A stretch of DNA of 64,000 bases, taken from Pseudomonas sp. PDM14 (lineage in GTDB: Bacteria; Pseudomonadota; Gammaproteobacteria; Pseudomonadales; Pseudomonadaceae). The stretch lies in NCBI RefSeq assembly GCF_014851905.1, contig NZ_JACVAQ010000003.1:372001-436000 (forward strand). The letters run 5' to 3'. The translations under genes and the position numbers were made by a program. The notes under the pieces are model-generated. The model saw only the letters and a list, made by a program, of their open reading frames with translations, made no database searches and had not been told where the DNA came from. This document shows positions 25,801-34,439 of the stretch, piece after piece (the stretch's first letter is position 1; every line of letters starts with the position of its first letter).

Positions 25801-27996
25801 TTACAGCGTCCACTTCACGCTGAACATGGCGTTGCGGGGCTCGCCGTAAAGCACGTTGGCGGTGGAGCCGATTCCGCTGTAGTACTTCTTGTCGAAGACG
25901 TTATTGAAGTTCACGCGGGTGTCGACGTTTTCGGCCACTTTGTAGCCGAGCATCAGATCAACCAGCGTGTAAGCGTCCTGTTCGATACGCCAAGCCGCAG
26001 CGCCGGCGCCACCTTCGTTGTAAATGGCGTTCTGACTATTGAGGCTGCCTCCAACACGCCATTTGTTCAGGTCACCCGGCAAATGATAGGTGGTGCTCAA
26101 CTTGAATAAATGGCGTGGTTGGTCGGGGTCAAAGAGTTTGCCCTCGTTAGCCTTGTTAGAGTCCTTCTTGTACTTGGCCTCCACATAGGTGTAACCCGCA
26201 CTCAGCTGCCAGTTTTCGGTCAGCGCGCCGGTCAGCTCCAGGTCAATGCCCTTGCTTTCCACTTCGCCGGCAGCTTCATAGCAGTTGAAGTTGGTGGCAT
26301 AGGTAGGGGTGGGGCAGTAAGTAGCCTTGTCCAGCAGCTTGGCGCGGTTTTCCTGGTTGATCTGGAAAAAGGCGGCTGAGGCATTGAGGGCTCCATCCAG
26401 ATACTCGCCCTTGATACCGAACTCGTAGTTGGTCCCTGTCATCGGCTCAAGGATGCTATAGCTCGGGTCGAGGTTGGTCTGCGGCTTGAAGATGTCGGTG
26501 TAGCTGGCGTAGACCGAATAGGTTTCGTTCAAGTCATAAATCACACCGGCATAGCGGGTTACGTTGCGGGTGACTTTGTAGCTACTCTGAGGCGTTCCGC
26601 CGTCATGGTCGTACCAGTCTAGGCGGCCACCGAGAATGACCTTCAATGGGTCCGCAATGTTCAGGCGTGTGGTGGCGTAAACGCCTTTCTGCTCGGCTTC
26701 GAACTTCATACCCCATCGGCGCATGTCAAAGCTCGGTTCTGGAACCATGCCGCTATCCCAGTTCTTGGGATCAATGTTTGGCCCGGTGGGGGTATTTAGC
26801 CAGCCGCCATGGCCGTCGAAGATTTCTTTGCGGTTGCTTGCGCCTACGACCAGTTCATGGGTGCGGCCCAGGAGTGCGAATGGACCGGAGACATATCCGT
26901 CATAACTGTCGTAGTCGTTGACGTATGTGTACTTGCCGCTGGACTGCTGAAGGCCGTTGTTGTCATAGCCGAGATAGGAACCCAGCATATTGATGCGGCC
27001 CCACATCTTGTCGCCGGCTAGATGCAGTTTCCAATCGTTATCGAAGCGGTGGTCCAGCTCACCGAACAGGTGGGTGGTACTGGTGTTCCAGTAAGCCCAG
27101 TCGTTACCCAGATAAGTCGAGCGGGGCAGGTCGAGGTCGCTACCGTCACGAGCCGTCGGCAGGCCACCCCAATCGGAGTCCTTGTTGTCGTTCTGGTAGG
27201 AAGACCCGAGGGTAAGCATGGTGCTTTCAGTGAGATCAAGTTCGCTGATCGCGTACAAAACGCCGTGTTCGCTGCCGCCTTGGTCTAGGTAAGTACCGTT
27301 GTCCTCATATGCAGTAACTATCCGACCGCGGATCGTGCCGGTCTCGTTGAGCGCGCCGGAGGCGTCGAGTTCGGTGCGGTAACGGTCCCAGCTGCCGGCA
27401 CTGGCACCAACGCTAAGTTGCGGGGTGATGGTTGGTCGCTTGCGTACCATGTTGATGGCGGCTGAGGGGTTACCGGCACCCTGCATCAGGCCGGTGGCTC
27501 CGCGGACGATCTCGATGCGGTCGAACATTGCTGTGTCGGCAGCAGTAATAACGTCTTGCGAATAAGTGGAGACACTCATTGGCAGGCCGTCATACATGAT
27601 GTTGTCGACAGTGAATCCGCGAGCCACGTAACGCTGGCGCTCTGGGCCGTACTTCTGCACGCTCAGGCCTGTAGTGTTTTTCACTACATCGTTGAGATTC
27701 CCCATGCCTTGGTCTTCCATGCGCTGCCGGGTAATAACGCTAACGGATTGGGGGGTTTCACGAAGCGACATCGGCAGTTTGGTGGAGCTGTTCACCACGC
27801 CGGTGGTGTAGGACTTGGTGCCCTCGGTCGTCGCTTGCCCACGCACACCCTGTGCATTGATATCGAGTTGCTGCAGCTCGATTGCCGCGTCTTTTTCTTT
27901 GGTCTTGGCGGTGTTCGCTTGTTCGGCGTGTACTGCATGTGCGCACAGGCTGAAGGCGATGGCGGCGGCCAGCGGAGACAGGTGGTGGCGTGACAT
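25801..27996 (-). CDS. TonB-dependent siderophore receptor without STN domain (tandem copy 1)
   Basis: A 731-residue outer-membrane receptor. ATG 27996 follows AGGAAAC; the signal peptide MSRHHLSPLAAAIAFSLCAH ends at about residue 24 (VHA). No STN domain follows: the mature chain goes straight into IELQQLDINAQGVRGQATTE and then the plug (RETPQSVSVITRQRMEDQGM; RIEIVRGATGLMQGAGNPSA). The barrel ends MFSVKWTL. It should transport but not signal through FecR. It is a clear paralogue of the gene at 28350-30524: signal peptide, N-terminal linker and upstream region are nearly the same. A cysteine pair (YCPTPTYATNFNCY) marks one surface loop. Ligand unknown. Confidence 0.92.
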   Translation of the reverse strand: MSRHHLSPLAAAIAFSLCAHAVHAEQANTAKTKEKDAAIELQQLDINAQGVRGQATTEGTKSYTTGVVNSSTKLPMSLRETPQSVSVITRQRMEDQGMGNLNDVVKNTTGLSVQKYGPERQRYVARGFTVDNIMYDGLPMSVSTYSQDVITAADTAMFDRIEIVRGATGLMQGAGNPSAAINMVRKRPTITPQLSVGASAGSWDRYRTELDASGALNETGTIRGRIVTAYEDNGTYLDQGGSEHGVLYAISELDLTESTMLTLGSSYQNDNKDSDWGGLPTARDGSDLDLPRSTYLGNDWAYWNTSTTHLFGELDHRFDNDWKLHLAGDKMWGRINMLGSYLGYDNNGLQQSSGKYTYVNDYDSYDGYVSGPFALLGRTHELVVGASNRKEIFDGHGGWLNTPTGPNIDPKNWDSGMVPEPSFDMRRWGMKFEAEQKGVYATTRLNIADPLKVILGGRLDWYDHDGGTPQSSYKVTRNVTRYAGVIYDLNETYSVYASYTDIFKPQTNLDPSYSILEPMTGTNYEFGIKGEYLDGALNASAAFFQINQENRAKLLDKATYCPTPTYATNFNCYEAAGEVESKGIDLELTGALTENWQLSAGYTYVEAKYKKDSNKANEGKLFDPDQPRHLFKLSTTYHLPGDLNKWRVGGSLNSQNAIYNEGGAGAAAWRIEQDAYTLVDLMLGYKVAENVDTRVNFNNVFDKKYYSGIGSTANVLYGEPRNAMFSVKWTL

Positions 27997-28140
27997 GTGG
28001 GTTTCCTGAATGGGTCGATCGGCAGAGTTTTTATTGGCGCCAGGCAAACTGCAGGCGAGCGGCAACCCTTCGCAGGCCATAAGTGGCGGGCGGTGAAGAG
28101 GGAGGGGTGGGTTGCGGCGGCGGGAGTGTATCGGGATGTA

Positions 28141-28170
28141 AATTATGTGTAAATAAGAATTTATATCAAA
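28141..28170 (-). promoter_or_regulatory. Fur-like promoter block of receptor copy 1
   Basis: GTGTAAATAAGAATTTATAT lies inside a roughly 50-bp block (28115-28164) that is conserved almost base for base upstream of receptor copy 2 (30635-30687). Conservation of this AT-rich block in both copies, with AAGAATTTAT resembling Fur half sites, suggests the iron-responsive promoter. Confidence 0.5.
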
Positions 28171-28315
28171 TAATACAAATACTCATTTCCTGATTTTTGA
28201 GTCAACTTTTCGGCGTGATTTGCAACTGAAGGGCTGAAGGCGTGCGCTGGAGGGGTAGTCAGCCATCGCTGGCTGTTCTTGACGGTTGAAACGGGGCAGG
28301 TTTCGTTGGGTGGCA

Positions 28316-28342
28316 GGCACCGCCACTCTCAGTGGCGGTGCC
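28316..28342 (-). terminator. hairpin after receptor copy 2
   Basis: Perfect 12-bp stem GGCACCGCCACT / AGTGGCGGTGCC with loop CTC, 8 bases after the receptor stop at 28350. It has no T run, so it may act as an mRNA-stabilising hairpin rather than a classic terminator. Confidence 0.6.
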
Positions 28343-28349
28343 ATTCACG

Positions 28350-30524
28350 TTAGAAGCTGTACTTCGCGGTCAGCATGTAATTGCGTGGGTCGCCATAGGT
28401 ATCGGTGGAGCCCCATACCACGTCGTAGCCAATCGCCGAGTAGTACTCGCGATCAAAGATGTTGTTCGCATTCAGCTGCAGGTCGAGGTTCTTGTTGATC
28501 TCGTAGCCGGCCATCACATCGGCAACCGCATAGCTGCCCTGCTCGATACGGTGGGTAGTTCCGATCAGCGCTACGTCGTTGTACATGCGGCTTTGCCAGT
28601 AGACGTTGCCACCGACGCGGAGCTTCTCCAGCGGGCCTTGAAAGCGATAGGTGGTGGAAAGCTTGAACAGATGTTCTGGCGTATCGGTATCGAAGCGCTG
28701 GTTTTTATTGGCTGGGTTTTGATCCTTGATGTAATGGGCGCGGGTATAGGTGTAGCCAGCACCCACCTGCCAGTTCTCGGTGAGTGCGCCTTGCAGCTCC
28801 AGGTCAATACCCTGGCTACGGACCTTTCCTGCAGCTTTGTAGCAGGTTGCCCCATTGCAGATCGGCCCCACGCTGGTATCGGTCGCGGCGCGGTTCAACT
28901 GGTCGATTTGGAACACAGCCAGGCTGGCGTTCAATGCACCGCCGAAGTATTCGCCCTTGATACCAATTTCGTAGTTTTCGCCAACGATAGGCTGCAGCAC
29001 TTTGAGAGAAACGTCTTTTTCTGTTTGCGGCTTGAAGATGTCGGTGTAGCTGGCGTAGACCGAGTGATGCTCGTCCAGCTCGTAGATCAGGCCGGCATAG
29101 CGGGTAAGGTTGCGGGTGACTTTGTAGTCGCCGTCACCCAGCCGATCACCGTAGTCGTACCAGTCCAGGCGTCCGCCGAGGATCAGCTTGAGTGGGTCTG
29201 CCAGGTTCAGGCGCGTCGTTATGTACGTCGAGTCCTGCGTCGTTACGCTGTGGCCGTCGTAGGCGCTGGAACGTACAAAATTCGGCTTGTCGCCATCGAG
29301 CGGCCAATCGGATGTATAGGGGGCGTAGCCCGTGGCTTCTGTATCGTAGATGCGCTTGCTGGTGCCGAGCACGATCTCGTGAGTACGTCCGAAAGCTTCA
29401 ACCGGGCCGCTGAAAAAGGCATCAATCGCTGTTTGTTTCTCGTCATTAACGGACTGCCAGACAGTGCGTTCCAGCGTTGTGTACGGAGGTGTGTAGCGCG
29501 ACTGGTAGGAGCCCCGGAACAGGCCGTCCAGCTTGGAAGCTGAGGCGTTTAGTTGCAGTTTCCAGTCGTTGTCGAAGCGGTGCACCAGTTCGCCGAAGAC
29601 GGTGTCGACAGTCAGGTCCTTGTTCTCCCAGTCGCTGCCGGGATTGGTGGAGCGGGGCAGATCCAAGTGGTGGCCGTCGGTCCCAATGGGCAGGCCGCCC
29701 CAGAAGAAGTTGGTCTGGTCTTCCTGGCGGGAGAGGCCCAAGGTCGCTGTGGTGTTTTCAGTGAGATCGGCTTCGCCAATGGCGTAGAACAGGCCGTGGT
29801 CGCTTTCCACGCCGTCGCGGAAATTGTTGCCATCCTGATAGGAGCCCACCACTCGACCGCGTAGGGTGCCGCTGTCATTCAGTGCGCCGGAGGCGTCGAG
29901 TTCCGTGCGGTAATTGTCCCAGCTACCGGCACCGCCGGTGATGCTCACCTGTGGCTTGGCAGTGGGGCGCTTGCGTATCAGGTTGATGGCTGCGGACGGG
30001 TTGCCAGCACCTGTCACCAGGCCAGTAGCGCCACGCACCACTTCAACCCGGTCGAACATAGCCAGGTTGGGCTGTACGCCCATATCCCAGCCTGTATAGG
30101 ACGCTGGCAGGCCGTCGTACATGATGTTGTCGATATCGAAGCCGCGCGCTTTGAAGCCCTGGCGGCCTGGGCCATCGGCCTGGCTGAGGAACAGGCCAGG
30201 GGTAGCTTTGACCACGTCGTTGACGCTGGTCATGTTCTGATCGTCCATGCGCTGACGAGTGATCACCGATACCGCCTGCGGCGTTTCGCGGATCGACAGG
30301 TCCAGCTTGGTACCTGTGGCCATTGAGCCCGTTGTATAGGACTGGGTGCCTTCGGTCGTTGCTTGTCCACGCACACCCTGTGCATTGATATCGAGCTGCT
30401 GCAGCTCGATTGTCGCGTCTTTGTCCTTGGCTTTTTCGGCGTCAGCCTGATCGGCGTACGCGATATGAGCGCACAGGCTTAAGGCGATGGCGGTAGCCAG
30501 TGGAGACAGGTGGTGGCGTGACAT
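28350..30524 (-). CDS. TonB-dependent siderophore receptor without STN domain (tandem copy 2)
   Basis: A 724-residue outer-membrane receptor. ATG 30524 follows AGGAAC. The signal peptide MSRHHLSPLATAIALSLCAH differs from copy 1 at only a few residues, and the linker IELQQLDINAQGVRGQATTE is the same. The plug contains RETPQAVSVITRQRMDDQNM and RVEVVRGATGLVTGAGNPSA; the barrel ends MLTAKYSF. Extracellular loops differ much more than plug and strands, suggesting that the duplicates recognise different ferric siderophores. A loop cysteine pair (ICNGATCY) matches the position of that in copy 1. No STN domain, so no signalling role is expected. Confidence 0.92.
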   Translation of the reverse strand: MSRHHLSPLATAIALSLCAHIAYADQADAEKAKDKDATIELQQLDINAQGVRGQATTEGTQSYTTGSMATGTKLDLSIRETPQAVSVITRQRMDDQNMTSVNDVVKATPGLFLSQADGPGRQGFKARGFDIDNIMYDGLPASYTGWDMGVQPNLAMFDRVEVVRGATGLVTGAGNPSAAINLIRKRPTAKPQVSITGGAGSWDNYRTELDASGALNDSGTLRGRVVGSYQDGNNFRDGVESDHGLFYAIGEADLTENTTATLGLSRQEDQTNFFWGGLPIGTDGHHLDLPRSTNPGSDWENKDLTVDTVFGELVHRFDNDWKLQLNASASKLDGLFRGSYQSRYTPPYTTLERTVWQSVNDEKQTAIDAFFSGPVEAFGRTHEIVLGTSKRIYDTEATGYAPYTSDWPLDGDKPNFVRSSAYDGHSVTTQDSTYITTRLNLADPLKLILGGRLDWYDYGDRLGDGDYKVTRNLTRYAGLIYELDEHHSVYASYTDIFKPQTEKDVSLKVLQPIVGENYEIGIKGEYFGGALNASLAVFQIDQLNRAATDTSVGPICNGATCYKAAGKVRSQGIDLELQGALTENWQVGAGYTYTRAHYIKDQNPANKNQRFDTDTPEHLFKLSTTYRFQGPLEKLRVGGNVYWQSRMYNDVALIGTTHRIEQGSYAVADVMAGYEINKNLDLQLNANNIFDREYYSAIGYDVVWGSTDTYGDPRNYMLTAKYSF

Positions 30525-30660
30525 GCGAAGTTCCTGAATAGGTCGGTCGGCGGATTTGTTTTTTGCCAGGCAAATTGCAGGCGAGCAGCTACCTCCGACG
30601 GCCATGAGCGGCAGGCGGTTAATAGGTCGTGGGGTGCGGCGGCAGGAGTGTATCTAGATG

Positions 30661-30690
30661 TAAATAAGGTGTAAATGAGAATTTATTCCA
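30661..30690 (-). promoter_or_regulatory. Fur-like promoter block of receptor copy 2
   Basis: GTGTAAATGAGAATTTATTC lies within the block conserved with copy 1 (28115-28164). The minus-strand reading AATAAATTCTCATTTACA resembles Pseudomonas Fur sites. The match between the two copies shows that the duplication carried its control region. Confidence 0.5.
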
Positions 30691-30725
30691 TATGCACTTA
30701 AGGGGCGTTTGCGCCTTGTGAGTGA

Positions 30726-30846
30726 TCAGCTCAATTGAACGCCAACAATGTGACCGACGAGAAGTACTGACATCTTCGAGGCATACGGTCAGTACACCTA
30801 CGGCGCACCGCGCAGCCTCACCGCTTCCGCGAAGTACAGCTTCTAA
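30726..30846 (+). pseudogene. C-terminal relic of a TonB-dependent receptor
   Basis: Too short for a gene call but unmistakable in translation. The frame from 30726 reads SAQLNANNVTDEKY then stops (TGA 30768-30770). Shifting frame, EAYGQYTYGAPRSLTASAKY continues to SF and TAA at 30844-30846. These are the last two barrel strands of a siderophore receptor (compare LQLNANNIFDREYYS and YGDPRNYMLTAKYSF in the gene at 28350). A frameshift and loss of everything upstream make it a relic. It lies on the plus strand, opposite to the neighbouring receptors, and still has the terminator of the lost gene after it. Confidence 0.8.
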
Positions 30847-30864
30847 GGTGCCACGAGGTGTTGC

Positions 30865-30887
30865 GACCGGTGATTCGTCACCGGTCG
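30865..30887. repeat. perfect hairpin with TTCG loop
   Basis: GACCGGTGA-TTCG-TCACCGGTC, a nine-base-pair stem closed by a TTCG tetraloop, 18 bases after the receptor relic. UUCG loops are exceptionally stable in RNA, so this may have served as a 3' stabilising hairpin of the lost gene. Confidence 0.6.
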
Positions 30888-30897
30888 TCAGTCAACG

Positions 30898-30935
30898 GCA
30901 AAACGCCGGCCCACAAGGCCGGCGTTTTGCTTTTT
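30898..30935 (+). terminator. strong rho-independent terminator
   Basis: Stem GCAAAACGCCGGCC / GGCCGGCGTTTTGC (14 bp) with loop CACAA followed by TTTTT. It follows the receptor relic on the plus strand and can also end cueR transcripts (stop 30963) on the minus strand. Confidence 0.9.
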
Positions 30936-30962
30936 AGCGATGGTGAAACAAGCTGCTAGCCG

Positions 30963-31385
30963 TCAGTCATTCGTCTTGTGGCATCGGTGAATGGCGGATC
31001 TGCTTTCCAGATCGCCAAGGATCGGGCAATCCGGCCTCTGGTCGCCGTGACAGCGTCCTGCAAGATCCTCCAGCGTATCGCGCAGCGTCGTCATTTCTTC
31101 GATCTTGCGATTCAGCTCGGCGATGTGTGCCTGGGCCAGGGCTTTTACGTCGGCACTGGCGCGCTGGCGGTCCTGCCACAGGGTCAGCAGCTTGCCGACT
31201 TCATCCAGGGCGAAGCCGAGGTCGCGGGCGCGTTTGATGAAGGCCAGTACGTGCAGGTCGTTGGCGCTGTAGCGCCGGTAGCCGCTGTCCGAACGGTCGG
31301 CCGGGGCGAGCAGGCCGATGGATTCGTAGTAGCGGATCATCTTTGCGCTGAGGCCGCTGTGCTTGGCGGCTTGACCGATGTTCAT
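30963..31385 (-). CDS. cueR: copper-responsive MerR-family regulator CueR
   Basis: A 140-residue Cu(I)-sensing activator. The N-terminal helix-turn-helix ([20 protein letters not shown]) and SGYRRYS wing are classic MerR family. A dimerisation helix follows, then the metal loop with Cys112 and Cys120 (CHGDQRPDC), the same spacing as the two Cu(I) ligands of E. coli CueR. Copper binding would activate promoters with a 19-bp spacer; two such sites lie at 33801-33831 (copA) and 34377-34407 (copZ). Its start overlaps the copA stop (ATGA), so cueR is co-transcribed behind copA and therefore autoregulated. Confidence 0.93.
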   Translation of the reverse strand: MNIGQAAKHSGLSAKMIRYYESIGLLAPADRSDSGYRRYSANDLHVLAFIKRARDLGFALDEVGKLLTLWQDRQRASADVKALAQAHIAELNRKIEEMTTLRDTLEDLAGRCHGDQRPDCPILGDLESRSAIHRCHKTND

Positions 31386-33772
31386 CGCTGTTCCTCCTGT
31401 GCCGGTTTCCAGCGTTTGAGCAGCAGGGCGTTGCTCACCACGCTGACGCTGGACAGGGCCATTGCCGCGCCGGCGACCATCGGGTTGAGCACGCCGAAGG
31501 CCGCCAGAGGAATGCCGATCAGGTTGTAGATGAAGGCCCAGAATAGGTTCTGGCGAATCTTGCTCCAGGTGCGCCGGCTGATGTCCAGGGCAGCGGGTAC
31601 CAGGCGCGGGTCGCCACGCATCAGGGTGATGCCGGCGGCGTGCATGGCCACGTCGGTGCCGCCGCCCATGGCGATGCCGACGTCGGCGGCGGCCAGCGGC
31701 GGGGCGTCGTTGATGCCATCACCGACCATCGCCACCACTGCGCCGCCGGCCTTGAGTGCGGCGACGTGTGCGGCCTTGTCTGCTGGCAATACCTGCGCGT
31801 GCACCTCGTCGATACCGAGTTGGCGGCCGACGGCATTGGCGCTGCCGGCGTTGTCGCCGCTGATCAGATGGCTGTGAATGCCGCGTGCCCGCAGCGCGCC
31901 GATGGCGTCGGCGGCGCCCGGCTTGAGGCTGTCACCGAAAGCGAACAGGCCGAGCACCCGTGCCTGCGGTTGCAGCTCCAGCAGCCAGGACAAGGTGCGG
32001 CCCTCGGCCTCCCAATCCTGAGCCTGTTGCGCCAGTTCGCCAGCAACCAGGCTCAACTCGTCACGCAGACGCGCATTGCCCAGCGCCAGCAGACGCTCCT
32101 CGACCTGGCCCTGGATGCCGCGCCCGCTGAGTGCCTGGCTGGCGCCGACCTGCGGCGGCGTTATCTGTCGCTCGGCGCAGCCTTGCAGCACGGCCTTGGC
32201 CAACGGGTGCTCGCTGCCGCGCTGCAGGGCGCCGGCCAGGCGCAGCAGGTCGTCCTCGCTGCCGTGGCTGGCGACCAGGTGGACGATGCGCGGCTCGCCG
32301 GAGGTCAGCGTGCCGGTCTTGTCGAACGCCACGACGCTGACCCGGTGGGCCAGCTCCAGGGCTTCGGCGTCTTTGATCAGAATGCCGTGGCGCGCGGCCA
32401 CGCCGGTACCGGCCATGATCGCCGCCGGGGTGGCCAGGCCGAGCGCGCAGGGGCAGGCGATCACCAGTACCGTGACCGCATTGATCAGCGCCGTTTCCAG
32501 GCCCGCGCCAGCCAGCAGCCAGCCACCGAGGGTGAGCAGTGCCACCAGCAGCACCACCGGGACGAACACCGCGCTGACCCGGTCGACCAGCTTCTGGATC
32601 GGCGCCTTGGCTGCCTGGGCGTCCTCCACCAGGCGGATGATCCGTGCCAGTACGGTTTCCCCGCCCAGCGCGGTGGCACGCAGCAACAGCCGCCCTTCGC
32701 CATTGATCGCACCGCCGGTGACGGTGTCTCCCGGCTGCTTGGCCACCGGCAGGCTTTCGCCGCTGATCAGTGCTTCATCGGCCTGGCTGTGGCCGTCGAC
32801 CACTTCGCCGTCCACCGGGAAGCGTTCGCCGGGTTTGACCAGTAGCAGGTCGCCGAGGCGCAGGGCATCGACCGCAACCTCTTCCTCGCGCCCGTCGACC
32901 ACACGGACGGCGCGGTCCGGGCGCAGGGCTTCGAGGGCACGGATGGCGGCGCTGGTCTGGCGTTTGGCGCGGCTTTCCAGGTACTTGCCGAGCAGCACCA
33001 GGGCGATCACCACGGCCGACGCCTCGAAGTACAGGTGCGGCGTGTGGTGCCCGCTTGCCGTGGCCCACAGGTAGAGGCTCAGGCCGTAGCCGGCGCTGGT
33101 GCCGAGGGCCACCAGCAGGTCCATGTTGCCGGTGCCGGCGCGCACGGCTTTCCAGGCGGCGACATAGAAGCGCGCACCGAGGATGAATTGCACGGGGGTG
33201 GCGAGGGCGAATTGCACCCAGGCCGGCAGCATCCAGTGCAGCCCCAGCCACTCGGCGAACATCGGCAGCACCAGCGGCGTGGCCAGTACGAGCGCGGCCA
33301 GCAGCGCCCAGCGTTCGCGGCGCAGACTGGCGGCACGGTCCTGCGGCTGCACCTGGCTCAACGGTCGGGCCTGGTAGCCGGCCTGCTGCACTGCGGCGAT
33401 CAAGTCAGCCACTGCCACGCCCGCCACCACCTCGACGCTGGCGCGCTCGCTGGCCAGGTTGACGCTGACGCCGTGCACCCCGGCGACCTGGCCCAGGGCG
33501 CGTTCGACGCGGCCGACACAGCTGGCGCAGGTCATCCCTTCGACGGCCAGTTCCAGGCGTTGCAGCGGCACGCTGTAACCGGCGCGGCTGACGGCATCGA
33601 GCAGTGCGGCGAGGCTATCGCCGGGAGCCTCTACGCGTGCCTTCTCGCTGGCGAGGTTGACGCTGACCTGCTGTACGCCGGGCACCTGGGCGAGTGCGCG
33701 CTCGACCCGCCCGGCGCAGCTGGCGCAGGTCATGCCGCTGATCGGCAGATCGAAGGTGTGAGGGCTGGACAT
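31382..33772 (-). CDS. copA: Cu(I)-exporting P1B-type ATPase
   Basis: A 796-residue inner-membrane pump that exports cytoplasmic Cu(I) at the cost of ATP. ATG 33772 has GGAG five bases before it. Two N-terminal metal-binding domains each carry GMTCASC (about residues 13-19 and 81-87). The membrane part has the copper-translocation motif CPC ([19 protein letters not shown]). The cytoplasmic part has the phosphorylated Asp in DKTGTLT, the HP motif ([11 protein letters not shown]) and the hinge [19 protein letters not shown]. The gene is followed by cueR with overlapping codons and preceded by a CueR-type promoter. Confidence 0.94.
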   Translation of the reverse strand: MSSPHTFDLPISGMTCASCAGRVERALAQVPGVQQVSVNLASEKARVEAPGDSLAALLDAVSRAGYSVPLQRLELAVEGMTCASCVGRVERALGQVAGVHGVSVNLASERASVEVVAGVAVADLIAAVQQAGYQARPLSQVQPQDRAASLRRERWALLAALVLATPLVLPMFAEWLGLHWMLPAWVQFALATPVQFILGARFYVAAWKAVRAGTGNMDLLVALGTSAGYGLSLYLWATASGHHTPHLYFEASAVVIALVLLGKYLESRAKRQTSAAIRALEALRPDRAVRVVDGREEEVAVDALRLGDLLLVKPGERFPVDGEVVDGHSQADEALISGESLPVAKQPGDTVTGGAINGEGRLLLRATALGGETVLARIIRLVEDAQAAKAPIQKLVDRVSAVFVPVVLLVALLTLGGWLLAGAGLETALINAVTVLVIACPCALGLATPAAIMAGTGVAARHGILIKDAEALELAHRVSVVAFDKTGTLTSGEPRIVHLVASHGSEDDLLRLAGALQRGSEHPLAKAVLQGCAERQITPPQVGASQALSGRGIQGQVEERLLALGNARLRDELSLVAGELAQQAQDWEAEGRTLSWLLELQPQARVLGLFAFGDSLKPGAADAIGALRARGIHSHLISGDNAGSANAVGRQLGIDEVHAQVLPADKAAHVAALKAGGAVVAMVGDGINDAPPLAAADVGIAMGGGTDVAMHAAGITLMRGDPRLVPAALDISRRTWSKIRQNLFWAFIYNLIGIPLAAFGVLNPMVAGAAMALSSVSVVSNALLLKRWKPAQEEQR

Positions 33773-33800
33773 GGGCGACTCCTGTTCCGGTTCGCCCACA

Positions 33801-33831
33801 GGATCAACCTTGACCCTGGGGTAAGGTCAAG
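33801..33831 (-). promoter_or_regulatory. CueR-type promoter of copA-cueR
   Basis: On the minus strand TTGACC (33831-33826) and GATCCT (33806-33801) are separated by 19 bases. That is the stretched spacer typical of MerR-family targets. The spacer holds the dyad CCTTACCCCAGGGTCAAGG. The same TTGACC-N19-GA..CT layout occurs before copZ. Confidence 0.85.
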
Positions 33832-33861
33832 GTGTGCGTTGTCGCAGCCAGGAATCGCCTG

Positions 33862-34308
33862 TCAGTAGTTGAGGGGCGCGGGGATCAGCCAGAGGCCGTT
33901 GGAGCCCATGGCGATGCGGTACTTGTGCACCTCGCCGGCGCTCATCTGCAGGGTCTGGCTGTGCAGCTGCTCGAAGCGCGGCTGGCAATGCCCACCGCCG
34001 AGCAGGCCGAGGCGTACCAGGACGTTGCCCGGTGGCAGGTTGAGGGTGATCGACTGGCCTTGGTACAGGCGCGCGGCCAGATTGCCCTGCAGGTACAGGC
34101 CGATGTCGCACGGGGTCGAGACTTCCAGGCGTTCGCGCGAGACGACCAGGATGCCGTAGTCGATCGGCGTGGCCAGGGTCATCGGTGACAGGCTGGTCGA
34201 GCCCGCCGGTGGGGTTGCCGGTACCGGCATGGCGCTGGAGGCGGACGGCATCTCGTCGGCGAACAGGGGCAGGCAGAGCAGGGTGAGCAGACTCAGGAGC
34301 AGGCGCAT
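33862..34308 (-). CDS. exported hypothetical protein in the copper cluster
   Basis: A 148-residue secreted protein with signal MRLLLSLLTLLCLPLFADEM (cleavage near residue 17). A Pro/Ser/Ala-rich linker leads to a small beta domain: GILVVSRERLEVSTPCDIGL, GQSITLNLPPGNVLVRLG and HKYRIAMGSNGLWLIPAPLN. Two cysteines (STPCDI, GGHCQPRF) could form a disulfide. I do not recognise the family. It lies between copA and copZ but reads away from the copZ promoter and starts outside both CueR sites, so a copper role is only suggested by position. Confidence 0.7.
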   Translation of the reverse strand: MRLLLSLLTLLCLPLFADEMPSASSAMPVPATPPAGSTSLSPMTLATPIDYGILVVSRERLEVSTPCDIGLYLQGNLAARLYQGQSITLNLPPGNVLVRLGLLGGGHCQPRFEQLHSQTLQMSAGEVHKYRIAMGSNGLWLIPAPLNY

Positions 34309-34376
34309 GGCGAGGATTCCGGCCGTGGTGTGCCTTCAGCTTGGTCGAGCCCGCGCGTGAGGACAAGCTTCACGGC

Positions 34377-34407
34377 TTGACCTTGCCACCATGGCAGGGC
34401 TGACTCT
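34377..34407 (+). promoter_or_regulatory. CueR-type promoter of copZ
   Basis: TTGACC (34377-34382), a 19-base spacer with dyad CCTTGCCACCATGGCAGGG, and GACTCT (34402-34407). The same geometry as the copA promoter makes co-regulation by CueR very likely. Confidence 0.85.
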
Positions 34408-34439
34408 GGGCAGCGTCATCACTTTTCAGGGAGTGCAAC

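Larger units (their letters stand above)
27997..28349. other. 353-bp gap: receptor leader, Fur-like promoter region and hairpin
   Basis: No gene is seen. The right-hand part holds the long leader and AT-rich promoter block of the receptor at 25801-27996 (near 28115-28165). The left-hand part before 28350 holds the hairpin at 28316-28342 downstream of the next receptor. The segment 28170-28310 has no feature I can support. Confidence 0.7.
30525..30962. other. 438-bp gap: receptor promoter, receptor relic, hairpin and terminator
   Basis: Contains in order the leader and promoter block of receptor copy 2 (to about 30690), the C-terminal relic of another receptor on the plus strand (30726-30846), a TTCG-loop hairpin (30865-30887) and a strong terminator (30898-30935). 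No intact gene is present. Confidence 0.8.
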
